Positions 17,340 to 24,062 of a DNA stretch of 64,000 bases are shown here, piece after piece (position 1 is the stretch's first letter; each line of letters opens with the position of its first letter). The notes beneath the pieces are model-generated. The model was given only the letters and a program-made list of their open reading frames with translations, searched no databases and was not told the DNA's origin. The stretch is from the NCBI GenBank assembly GCA_017517765.1, contig JAFWYE010000009.1:124001-188000 (forward strand), read 5' to 3'. The translations under genes and the position numbers were made by a program. Source of the stretch: Bacilli bacterium. Lineage in GTDB: Bacteria; Bacillota_I; Bacilli_A; RFN20; DUOF01.

Positions 17340-17972
17340 TTACTTCGCTCCCTTTCCTGCTATTACAACCCATATTGTTTTAAAGAAGATTTTGATATCC
17401 ATCCATAAACTTCTTTTAGCAACATATTGAGTGTCCATTTCACATCTCTCTTTAAATCCTGTATCACTTCTACCATTAACTTGCCAGAACCCTGTAACAC
17501 CTGGTTTAACTTTAATGATATTGTCATAGTGATAGCCCATATCATCTTTTTCTCTAGGAAGATATGGTCTAGGTCCCACTACTGACATACTACCTAAGAA
17601 TACATTAATAAATTGAGGTAATTCATCAATACTAGTTTTTCTAATGAACTTACCAACCTTAGTAATTCTAGGATCATTCTCTAATTTCTTATTAGTTAGA
17701 TATTCTTCTCTTATCTTAGGATCACTAGCCATTAATTCTTCTAATTTTTGTTCAGCATTCATACACATACTTCTATACTTATAAATATAGATAGTTTCTC
17801 CATTTAATCCAATTCTCTTATTCTTAAAGAAAATAGGACCATTATCTTTAGTAACTAGGTTAGCTATCCATATTCCTACACTTACAGGAATAAGCAGTAG
17901 CATACCCACAATTGAGATTATAATATCTAAAAATCTCTTCATAAATCTGTAAAAATATCTTTTCTTATTCAT
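17340..17972 (-). CDS. Initiating polyprenyl-phosphate phosphoglycosyltransferase (WcaJ/WbaP catalytic-domain type)
   Basis: 210 residues. It transfers a sugar-1-phosphate to undecaprenyl phosphate and so starts each repeat unit. The small monotopic form is seen: one re-entrant hydrophobic helix at about 13-38, then the catalytic core with FKNKRIGLNGETIYIYKYRSM, RKTSIDELPQFINVFLGSMS (the Asp-Glu catalytic pair) and VGPRPYLP. The ending PGVTGFWQVNGRSD is conserved in the family. The ATG at 17972 is preferred, with AGGAG eight bases upstream; a GTG at 17981 lies too close to it. It is the first gene of the main capsule operon, with its own promoter. Confidence 0.93.
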   Translation of the reverse strand: MNKKRYFYRFMKRFLDIIISIVGMLLLIPVSVGIWIANLVTKDNGPIFFKNKRIGLNGETIYIYKYRSMCMNAEQKLEELMASDPKIREEYLTNKKLENDPRITKVGKFIRKTSIDELPQFINVFLGSMSVVGPRPYLPREKDDMGYHYDNIIKVKPGVTGFWQVNGRSDTGFKERCEMDTQYVAKRSLWMDIKIFFKTIWVVIAGKGAK

Positions 17973-17999
17973 ACCACACACTCCTAAACACGTAAATAT

Positions 18000-18029
18000 A
18001 TTATATAAGTTTACTTATATAATTGTCTA
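18000..18029 (-). promoter_or_regulatory. Capsule operon promoter overlapped by a perfect palindrome
   Basis: On the minus strand: TAGACA (18029-18024), an 18-base spacer and TATAAT (18005-18000). A perfect inverted repeat, TTATATAAGT (18001-18010) / ACTTATATAA (18013-18022), fills the spacer and most of the -10 box. This is where a repressor would block polymerase. The leader to the phosphoglycosyltransferase ATG is about 20 bases. Confidence 0.55.
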
Positions 18030-18085
18030 GGAAATAAGAGAAAACAAACCCTAAATAAGCCTAATTTTATCTATTTTTATCAAAA

Positions 18086-18112
18086 CAAAAAAACACCCTA
18101 TTCAGGTGTTTC
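18086..18112 (-). terminator. Intrinsic terminator of the GT2/polymerase-like unit
   Basis: Stem AAACACC / GGTGTTT with the stop codon of the 18098-19291 gene in its loop. On the minus strand it is followed by a T-rich run, separating this unit from the main capsule operon. Confidence 0.7.
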
Positions 18113-19291
18113 TTCTTTTTTTATTTCTTTTGCCTTACCTTTAAATAATTTAATATCAGGTTTATCTTCCATATATCTATTTACTAGTTCTACAAACATA
18201 ATGATATATATAGGATAAGTAAATGCTAATTCAAATGCCTCAGTTAATGCATATGTAAACATTCCAATTATTACTACAGTTAGTTTCTTATCTGTAGCTT
18301 TTTCAAATGCCACATAATAGAAATAAGTAATTACAAGTAATGCGATTAATCCCCCATCAAAGATAGTCATTAAGAAGTCATTATCTAATGGGTATAGAGT
18401 GTAATTAGCTATGCTAAAATCTTTTAATAACATCATTAAATAATACTTACCTAATAAGATATACTCAGAAAAGTTTTCAAAAAAGAAATTAAACCAATAT
18501 GGCCTACCACTTAATTCTACATTAATCTCATGTATATCCATAAATGCTACCATTATAAATGACATTAAGATAAAGACAAATATTAGTCTTTTAGGTTTAA
18601 ACCAGTTTACTAAGAATGGTAAATTCATAAGTAGTAGCATTACACTTATTACTAGCATTCCAGTTCTACAATTGGTTAGCCATCCTAACCATAATGTAAC
18701 AAGTAGCATACATATACTAAATATAAGCGTATGTATCTTATTATCTCCTAGCCACATATATCCAAATACACTTGTAGCTAACACGTATTTTAAGATATGA
18801 TTTGGATGATTAAATCCAAATGTATGTCTAATATTTGTTACATCTTCCCACATTTCATCATATCTTAACATTGCTACATCTGGCATAAGTCTAAACATAG
18901 CCAAAACAATGAATAGAATTAGAGAAAATGAACTAATAATAAATAACCATTTATACATTTGTTTCTTATCTTTATAGAACAAATACGCTATAAATAAAGA
19001 AATAACATATAAATAAGATTTCATGATTCCAAAGATAATAGAAAGTCCTATAATGAAAAACAAGATTTTTATATCTTGTTTATCCGGTTTATTATCTTTT
19101 ATGCACAATATAATCAAAGCAAGAGCAGGCATAAGAAATATAGCACTCACTAGTATTACCCACAAAGGATGCATCATAACCAATATACTAGATAAGGCAA
19201 ATAACTCAAATAAGTTAACTAATAGTAATACCGTTAATTCTCTCCATTTAGCACAAATTTCTTGCTTTAATGAAGCAAAAAACAGTTTCAC
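18098..19291 (-). CDS. O-antigen polymerase-like membrane protein
   Basis: 397 residues with about 10-11 hydrophobic helices and a charged cytoplasmic tail (KEIKKEETPE). It resembles Wzy/EpsG-type polymerases in architecture: a large loop holds FGFNHPNHILKY near residue 165, a central NCRTGMLVISVM segment matches the usual R-G region, and an outer loop with LDNDFLMTIFDGGLIALL lies near 310-330. The GTG start shares a base with the upstream TAG stop (TAGTG), so it is translationally coupled to the GT2. This would make it a second polymerase besides the wzy at 15102-16319, perhaps for a different glycan. Confidence 0.72.
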   Translation of the reverse strand: MKLFFASLKQEICAKWRELTVLLLVNLFELFALSSILVMMHPLWVILVSAIFLMPALALIILCIKDNKPDKQDIKILFFIIGLSIIFGIMKSYLYVISLFIAYLFYKDKKQMYKWLFIISSFSLILFIVLAMFRLMPDVAMLRYDEMWEDVTNIRHTFGFNHPNHILKYVLATSVFGYMWLGDNKIHTLIFSICMLLVTLWLGWLTNCRTGMLVISVMLLLMNLPFLVNWFKPKRLIFVFILMSFIMVAFMDIHEINVELSGRPYWFNFFFENFSEYILLGKYYLMMLLKDFSIANYTLYPLDNDFLMTIFDGGLIALLVITYFYYVAFEKATDKKLTVVIIGMFTYALTEAFELAFTYPIYIIMFVELVNRYMEDKPDIKLFKGKAKEIKKEETPE

Positions 19292-20607
19292 TATTTAACT
19301 ACCTCCTCAATACTCTTATTACTAACATGAGGAATAGCTTTCCATGTTACTTTAGTAAATAAAGCTACTACACTAGTTAATAAGAAAATTCCCATATATA
19401 TAGGATAAGTAATACCATATAGTATTTTCTTTCCAAGTCCAACATTCATTCTGTGACTATTCTTAGCATATACAACAATTGTATAAAAAATAAAGCACAC
19501 AGCAAATACATATAAAATTAATAATCCTTTACTAAATACATTACCAATGCCAGCATAGATACTACCATCCATTACAATACCCTCAATAAATGTAATAATA
19601 GAGTATAAGATTATCCAAAAGAATCCTACAACTGGAGCAGGGCATACATGTACCGCAAGTCCTAAACAAGTTGATTTATTCTTACCTGTAAAGATCTTCT
19701 TTATAAGTGAGCCAATATATTTACCAAAGCATTGGTGCCCACCTTTACACCATCTAAGTCTTTGAGTATATGAATCTTTAAGTCTTACTGGTTGCTCATC
19801 ATAGAATACAGCATCAGCACAATACATAGCTTTATATCCCTTTATAGCACAATCTACAGTAAACTCAATATCTTCGATTATAAGGTGATGTATCCATCCA
19901 CCATTTTCTTTAATAATATTTGCATCAACATAATAACCAGTACCAGAAACATAAGTACCCACATTATTTCTTGTTCTAGTTTGGTGAGTCATACAACATT
20001 CCATATAAAACATCATAGAACTGTTAGCACTAACCCAACTATCTCCAAAGTTTTTACTATCTCTAAATGATGTACAAATCTTAACCCCACTATCATAAGC
20101 TTTATTCATCTCTTTAATGTAGTTCTTATCTAAAAGGTTATCAGCATCAAAGATGAAATATGCCTCATACCCTTTATCGGCATATTCTTCATTGATTTTA
20201 GATAAAAGATAATCAAGAGCATAACTCTTACCCTTCTTTTCCTTATTAAATCTTTCATATACAATAGCACCTGCATTTTTTGCTACAGTATATGTATTAT
20301 CAGTACAGTTATCTGCTACAACAAAAACATCTACTAACTCACTTGGATAATTTTGTTTCTTAACTGAATCTATAAGATTACCAATTACCTTCTCTTCATT
20401 TCTAGCAGATATAAGCACAGCATACCTATGATTCACTTTTGCTTCAGGATATTTTTTAGGCTTAGTAACAAGCCCTACTATCGCTGAAATATTTTGTGCC
20501 ATATAAAGTAAAAGCACAACAACAAGTAATACAATATTGATTGTATCAATCACATTAAAAACGCCTGCGGCGCTAACTAGCATATTCACATATATATTCA
20601 TAATCAT
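19291..20607 (-). CDS. Membrane-bound processive GT2-family glycosyltransferase
   Basis: 438 residues. An N-terminal helix lies at about 18-42, followed by a GT-A domain at about 60-300 and about four C-terminal helices at 310-425. GT2 motifs in order are LISARNEEKVIGNLI, VVADNCTDNT, FDADN near 154 (the metal-binding DxD equivalent), EDIEFT near 240 and QRLRWCKGG near 280. The Q-x-x-R-W motif marks processive or lipid-acceptor enzymes of the cellulose/hyaluronan synthase-like group. It is followed directly by the polymerase-like gene. The ATG has AAGGA; a second ATG two codons on is equally possible. Confidence 0.88.
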   Translation of the reverse strand: MIMNIYVNMLVSAAGVFNVIDTINIVLLVVVLLLYMAQNISAIVGLVTKPKKYPEAKVNHRYAVLISARNEEKVIGNLIDSVKKQNYPSELVDVFVVADNCTDNTYTVAKNAGAIVYERFNKEKKGKSYALDYLLSKINEEYADKGYEAYFIFDADNLLDKNYIKEMNKAYDSGVKICTSFRDSKNFGDSWVSANSSMMFYMECCMTHQTRTRNNVGTYVSGTGYYVDANIIKENGGWIHHLIIEDIEFTVDCAIKGYKAMYCADAVFYDEQPVRLKDSYTQRLRWCKGGHQCFGKYIGSLIKKIFTGKNKSTCLGLAVHVCPAPVVGFFWIILYSIITFIEGIVMDGSIYAGIGNVFSKGLLILYVFAVCFIFYTIVVYAKNSHRMNVGLGKKILYGITYPIYMGIFLLTSVVALFTKVTWKAIPHVSNKSIEEVVK

Positions 20608-20681
20608 TACATCCTTATTTTAAAATTTTGTTTGTCACAAAAAAAGTATATCATAAATAAAAAAGGCTGCATATAATTGTC

Positions 20682-20711
20682 TTGCAAAAAGAAAGAAAAT
20701 TAAAGTATAAT
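20682..20711 (+). promoter_or_regulatory. Promoter of a very short hairpin transcript
   Basis: TTGCAA (20682-20687), an 18-base spacer and TATAAT (20706-20711). The predicted start at about 20718 coincides with the first base of a large hairpin. Confidence 0.5.
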
Positions 20712-20717
20712 ATAGAT

Positions 20718-20770
20718 AAGGTGAGGGAATTATTAGCTTCTCGGGCTAATTACTTCATCTTTTTATTTTC
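20718..20770 (+). ncRNA. Candidate hairpin RNA or leader attenuator (~50 nt)
   Basis: AAGGUGAGG (20718-20726) pairs fully with CUUCAUCUU (20753-20761), allowing two G-U pairs. Inside it, AUUAGC (20732-20737) pairs with GCUAAU (20745-20750) around the loop UUCUCGG. A U-rich run (20760-20770) follows at once, so the structure looks like an intrinsic terminator that ends a transcript soon after it begins. It is either a tiny RNA or an attenuator for the DUF2188 gene 220 bases downstream. I match it to no known RNA family. Confidence 0.4.
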
Positions 20771-20989
20771 TTCTAGTTTATCTAGATAGTTAATAATTAG
20801 ATAGATAATTAATATACGCATTTGTCTCAAGTTTGTGCCATCTTTGTTTCGTTCTTATATCAAAACAAACAAACCATTTTTTATAAATATTATAAAAGTA
20901 TCTCGGTTTTTATATTAAAATGTCGAGTTTTCATTGATTAATAGTGAAAAAAAAGTGATAATAGAATTATATTTGAGGAGGTATGAATT
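20771..20989 (+). other. AT-rich spacer upstream of the DUF2188 gene
   Basis: No gene is seen. It contains short AT palindromes (TATCTAGATA and a set of AGATAG repeats around 20775-20812) and a CTCG...CGAG pair near 20901-20927. The promoter of the next gene could not be assigned with confidence; the ribosome binding site is GAGGAGG. Confidence 0.4.
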
Positions 20990-21547
20990 ATGTGGTTTTT
21001 CAAAAGAAAGAAAAAGAAACAAGAAGAAGCTAAAGCGCAAGAAACTGTTGTAGCTGAGCAAGCTCCAGTTGTTGAAGAAACTCCTGTAGAGGCTCCAGTA
21101 GAAGAGACTCCAGTTGTTGAAGAACCAGTAGCTGAACCTGCTAAAGAAGAAGTTAAAGAAGCTCCAAAAGCTCCTGCAAAGAAGACTACTGCAGCTAAGA
21201 AAACTACTACAGCAAAGAAGACTACTACAGAAAAGAAAACTACAACTAAAGCTGCAACTACTACAGAGAAAAAGCCTGCTGCTAAAAAAGCAACTACAAC
21301 TAAAAAAGCTGCTACTGAAACTAAGAAAACTAGTAGTAAAACTTATCATGTTTCAAAAAGAAAAGACGATGGTAAATGGCAAGTTAAATTCGCTAATGGC
21401 AAGAAAGCTTTAAAGTTATTTGACACACAAGCTGAAGCTATCGCTTTTGCTGAAGAAAAAGCTGACAATCAAGATGCTAATGTTACTATCCACAAAGTAG
21501 ATGGTAAGATCAGAAAACAAGATTACAGCAAGAAAGAAGAAAAATAA
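20990..21547 (+). CDS. DUF2188-domain protein with a Lys/Ala/Thr-rich histone-like linker
   Basis: 185 residues in three parts. Residues 1-12 are strongly basic (MWFFKRKKKKQ). Residues 13-60 are acidic Pro/Val/Glu repeats (VVEETPVEAPVEE). Residues 60-117 are repeats of AKKTT/TKKA type, as in histone H1-like and other nucleic-acid-binding tails. The C-terminal DUF2188 domain spans about 120-180: YHVSKRKDDGKWQVKF, FDTQAEAIAFAEE and VTIHKVDGKIRKQDY. DUF2188 has no firm biochemical role. The basic linker suggests nucleic-acid or polyanion binding (inference). It has a strong GAGGAGG ribosome binding site and a terminator at its end, so it is a well-expressed single gene. Confidence 0.85.
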   Translation: MWFFKRKKKKQEEAKAQETVVAEQAPVVEETPVEAPVEETPVVEEPVAEPAKEEVKEAPKAPAKKTTAAKKTTTAKKTTTEKKTTTKAATTTEKKPAAKKATTTKKAATETKKTSSKTYHVSKRKDDGKWQVKFANGKKALKLFDTQAEAIAFAEEKADNQDANVTIHKVDGKIRKQDYSKKEEK

Positions 21548-21549
21548 TA

Positions 21550-21577
21550 AATGTTAGTTTTTACTAACATTTTTTTA
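21550..21577 (+). terminator. Intrinsic terminator of the DUF2188 gene
   Basis: Stem ATGTTAGT (21551-21558) / ACTAACAT (21563-21570) with a TTTT loop, followed by seven T. Confidence 0.9.
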
Positions 21578-21611
21578 TTATCTTTTATTACAATATAGAA
21601 AGGTGATATAA

Positions 21612-22421
21612 ATGAAAGATTTCCACATACACACTATTTATTCAGATGGTGAAGACAATGAATTTGAAATAATAGAAAAGATAAAAGAGGCCGGAATAAA
21701 AGAGTTTGCTATTTGTGATCACAATATCTATACAGGTAGTAAAAAAGTATATGATTTACTTAAAAAAGCTAATTCTGATCTTATTTTTCATACCGGTATA
21801 GAGTTTACATGTAGACTAGCAAATTACTCTCCTAGTTTAAATATGCACATTCTTGTTCATGACTTTAACTATGATGATGAAAAGCTAAATTACTTAGTTA
21901 ATAAATATGATGGATTCAAAGATATAAAGATTGAAAGAATGATAAAAATGGTAAAGAAATTATATAACTTCGATATTCCAGAAAATGATCTAAATGAAGT
22001 AAAGAAAAACTCTTTATCTGTAGGTAAACCACATATCTATAATATACTTACTAACTATATGGATTTAGATAGAGAAACTTACTATAAAGATATGGATGCA
22101 TTAAATACGGATGACTTAAAACTAGATGTATTAGAAGTTATCAAAATCTCTAATGAAATAGGTGCTAAAGTAGTACTTGCTCATCCAATAGAGATAATGG
22201 AAGATCATGATCTTTCTTTTGAAGACATTGATACTTTAGTAGGTTATTTAAAAGAAAAAGGTTTAGATGCCATAGAAACTAGACACTCTAAACACAATGA
22301 AGAATATTATAATAAATTTCATGATATGGCTATAAAGTATAACTTAATAGAAACTATGGGTAGTGATTATCATGGAAAAAGAGTAAAACCTAATGTTAAA
22401 TTAGGAATCTGTTATAAATAA
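21612..22421 (+). CDS. PHP-domain metal-dependent phosphoesterase
   Basis: 269 residues. PHP proteins of this size hydrolyse phosphoesters such as 3',5'-nucleotide bisphosphates or RNA 5' ends (YciV/RNase AM type). All metal-binding motifs are visible: DFHIHTIYSDGE at 3-14, CDHN near 37, GIEF near 63, VGKPHIYN near 136, VVLAHP near 194, then the ETRHSKHNEEY segment and MGSDYHG near 250. The insertion between the fourth and fifth motifs is short, as in the stand-alone PHP family rather than DNA polymerase. It has its own ribosome binding site (AAAGGTGA) and a terminator shared with the convergent gene. Confidence 0.88.
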   Translation: MKDFHIHTIYSDGEDNEFEIIEKIKEAGIKEFAICDHNIYTGSKKVYDLLKKANSDLIFHTGIEFTCRLANYSPSLNMHILVHDFNYDDEKLNYLVNKYDGFKDIKIERMIKMVKKLYNFDIPENDLNEVKKNSLSVGKPHIYNILTNYMDLDRETYYKDMDALNTDDLKLDVLEVIKISNEIGAKVVLAHPIEIMEDHDLSFEDIDTLVGYLKEKGLDAIETRHSKHNEEYYNKFHDMAIKYNLIETMGSDYHGKRVKPNVKLGICYK

Positions 22422-22447
22422 AAAAAGGGACAAACGTCCCTTTTATT
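22421..22447. terminator. Bidirectional intrinsic terminator
   Basis: Stem AAAAGGGAC / GTCCCTTTT with loop AAAC (about 22425-22446), A-run before and T-run after. It serves the PHP gene and the convergent gene at 22452-22898. Confidence 0.85.
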
Positions 22448-22451
22448 TATT

Positions 22452-22898
22452 TTAGTTATCCCAGAATGAAGATCCTCTTTTCTTTTTAGCATTTGGATCA
22501 ACTATTCCTAATTCTTCCATAATTTGTCTTAATACTCCATCTCTCATGTTAGTATCATCATCTACCATCTTAATTAGAGCATCTACCAAATTAGGAACAT
22601 TTTTACTAACTTCTGCAATTAATGCGGAGTTATTTTTATTTACTGATGCATATTTATGGATTTCTTGTAGTTTATAGAATGTATCTTTAACTACTGGATT
22701 AGTATCAATCATATTAATAGTCATTTTAGATAACTTCAAGAATATCTCTAAAGTTAAGTCGTATAACTTTGCTAAATCCTTACTATTTCCTTCAAATTTT
22801 GCATTATTTGTAATAGCAGAAATTTTAGGATACATTTCATTTATCTCTATTACTAATGTTTTTACTATATATTTTTCTCCACCTGTTAATGGCATCAT
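22452..22898 (-). CDS. Small helical protein of unknown function
   Basis: 148 residues; I recognise no family. It has no signal peptide or membrane helix and looks all-helical (LYDLTLEIFLKLSKMTINMI, VPNLVDALIKMVDDD). It ends with a basic/aromatic tail, KKKRGSSFWDN. It is read from a strong AAGGGGG site eight bases before the first of two ATGs and follows the gene at 22940-23983 in the same direction, 41 bases apart, so they are probably one transcript. The whole group lies downstream of the giant surface protein gene. Confidence 0.7.
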   Translation of the reverse strand: MMPLTGGEKYIVKTLVIEINEMYPKISAITNNAKFEGNSKDLAKLYDLTLEIFLKLSKMTINMIDTNPVVKDTFYKLQEIHKYASVNKNNSALIAEVSKNVPNLVDALIKMVDDDTNMRDGVLRQIMEELGIVDPNAKKKRGSSFWDN

Positions 22899-22939
22899 AT
22901 AAATTATACCCCCTTTATATAATTACATAATAACTTGTT

Positions 22940-23983
22940 TTATGCTACTTCGCCAATCTTTGTGTCTCTTTTTTGACTTCTTCTTGCCATAGCATGTTCT
23001 AAAGATCTCTTAGTAAATAAAGTAATGTTACTTAAATCTTTACTAGAAGTAGCCTTTAAAACTGAATTAGGCCAAGAGTTCTCAGCTTCACACTTACAGA
23101 TAGTATGAACTTTATTCTTTCCTGTAGCAAAGAAGTATACAGGTTGTAAACTTTGTCTCCATACTTCATTCAACTTCTTATATAGAGGTTCCATATCTAC
23201 AATTTCATTACTTACTGTAGCTTTATACTCATTAGTTAAAATACTAATTAGATCATTAGCACTAATCATTCTAATAATCTTAAATGCTTTCCCTTCAAAT
23301 GTAGAGATTACTGGATAAATCTTAGAATTCTTTTCCTTATCATCGTTATAAATTATATTTACAACAACATTTGAAGTAGGGTTATTACCACTACCACATT
23401 TTTCTCTATATAGTTCATTGCTTTCAATTTGAACAAACTCATTTTCTACACTTGGTAATCTTAATCCTACTTTAGTGAAATCTTCACCTTTAATTGAGAA
23501 ATTAGGAATTACACTATCATGAGTAGTTTCAAATGAATAGCTAGTACCATATAACTTATTAGGTATACCCTCATTTAGTTCAGCCTTCTTTAAAGCTGTC
23601 TTTAAAGCTGTTCTAGCAGCTAGTGCCCAAACAACATATTTTTTGTAGTAGTTAAATGATCTAGGGAATGCCTTAGCATCATATACACTCTTTAACTCTT
23701 TGAAATAGTTATATGCTGGAGCAAGTTCTGCACCCTCAAGATTTACACTACCCATAGAGTAAAAGTTTTTATAAATCTTTTCACTGCATCCAATCATTAA
23801 GAATGCTGTTTTTGTGTCATCACCAGAAAATTCTGTAGAAACACTCTTTGATATATCTGCTAAATTAGAATTAGCACCTAAATCAGATGGTTTTAATATG
23901 TTTGCATTAATTAAAACATCTTTTAAATCGTCTATATCATTAACGATTAACTTTGCGTAATAAACACCTTTATTATTTAACAT
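22940..23983 (-). CDS. Cytoplasmic protein of unknown function
   Basis: 347 residues; I recognise no family. There is no signal peptide or membrane segment. Visible features are an N-terminal region with DIDDLKDVLINANILKPSD, a middle helix that is Ala/Lys-rich (ALAARTALKTALKKAE near 126), a mixed region with NVVVNIIYNDDKEKNSK near 210, and a C-terminal basic stretch (MARRSQKRDTKIGEVA). The ATG at 23983 lies nine bases after AAGGAG and is preferred to the ATG at 23989, only three bases after it. It is the first gene of a likely two-gene unit with 22452-22898. Confidence 0.7.
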   Translation of the reverse strand: MLNNKGVYYAKLIVNDIDDLKDVLINANILKPSDLGANSNLADISKSVSTEFSGDDTKTAFLMIGCSEKIYKNFYSMGSVNLEGAELAPAYNYFKELKSVYDAKAFPRSFNYYKKYVVWALAARTALKTALKKAELNEGIPNKLYGTSYSFETTHDSVIPNFSIKGEDFTKVGLRLPSVENEFVQIESNELYREKCGSGNNPTSNVVVNIIYNDDKEKNSKIYPVISTFEGKAFKIIRMISANDLISILTNEYKATVSNEIVDMEPLYKKLNEVWRQSLQPVYFFATGKNKVHTICKCEAENSWPNSVLKATSSKDLSNITLFTKRSLEHAMARRSQKRDTKIGEVA

Positions 23984-24062
23984 AAACATCTTCTCCTTGA
24001 CTAATAATATATCATATTATCAATCAATAAACAAACAATTTTTTCAGTCCTAGATTAAATTT

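Noticed and set aside
20915..21349. Ser/Phe/Cys-rich minus-strand ORF of 144 codons
   Set aside because: It is the antisense of the Lys/Thr-repeat tract of the DUF2188 gene; its composition is a mirror of that repeat, and it has no ribosome binding site.
20990..21547. Reading the repetitive Lys/Thr tract as a tandem-repeat or CRISPR-like array
   Set aside because: The DNA repeats are short, irregular and in frame, coding for a low-complexity protein tract; there are no spacers.
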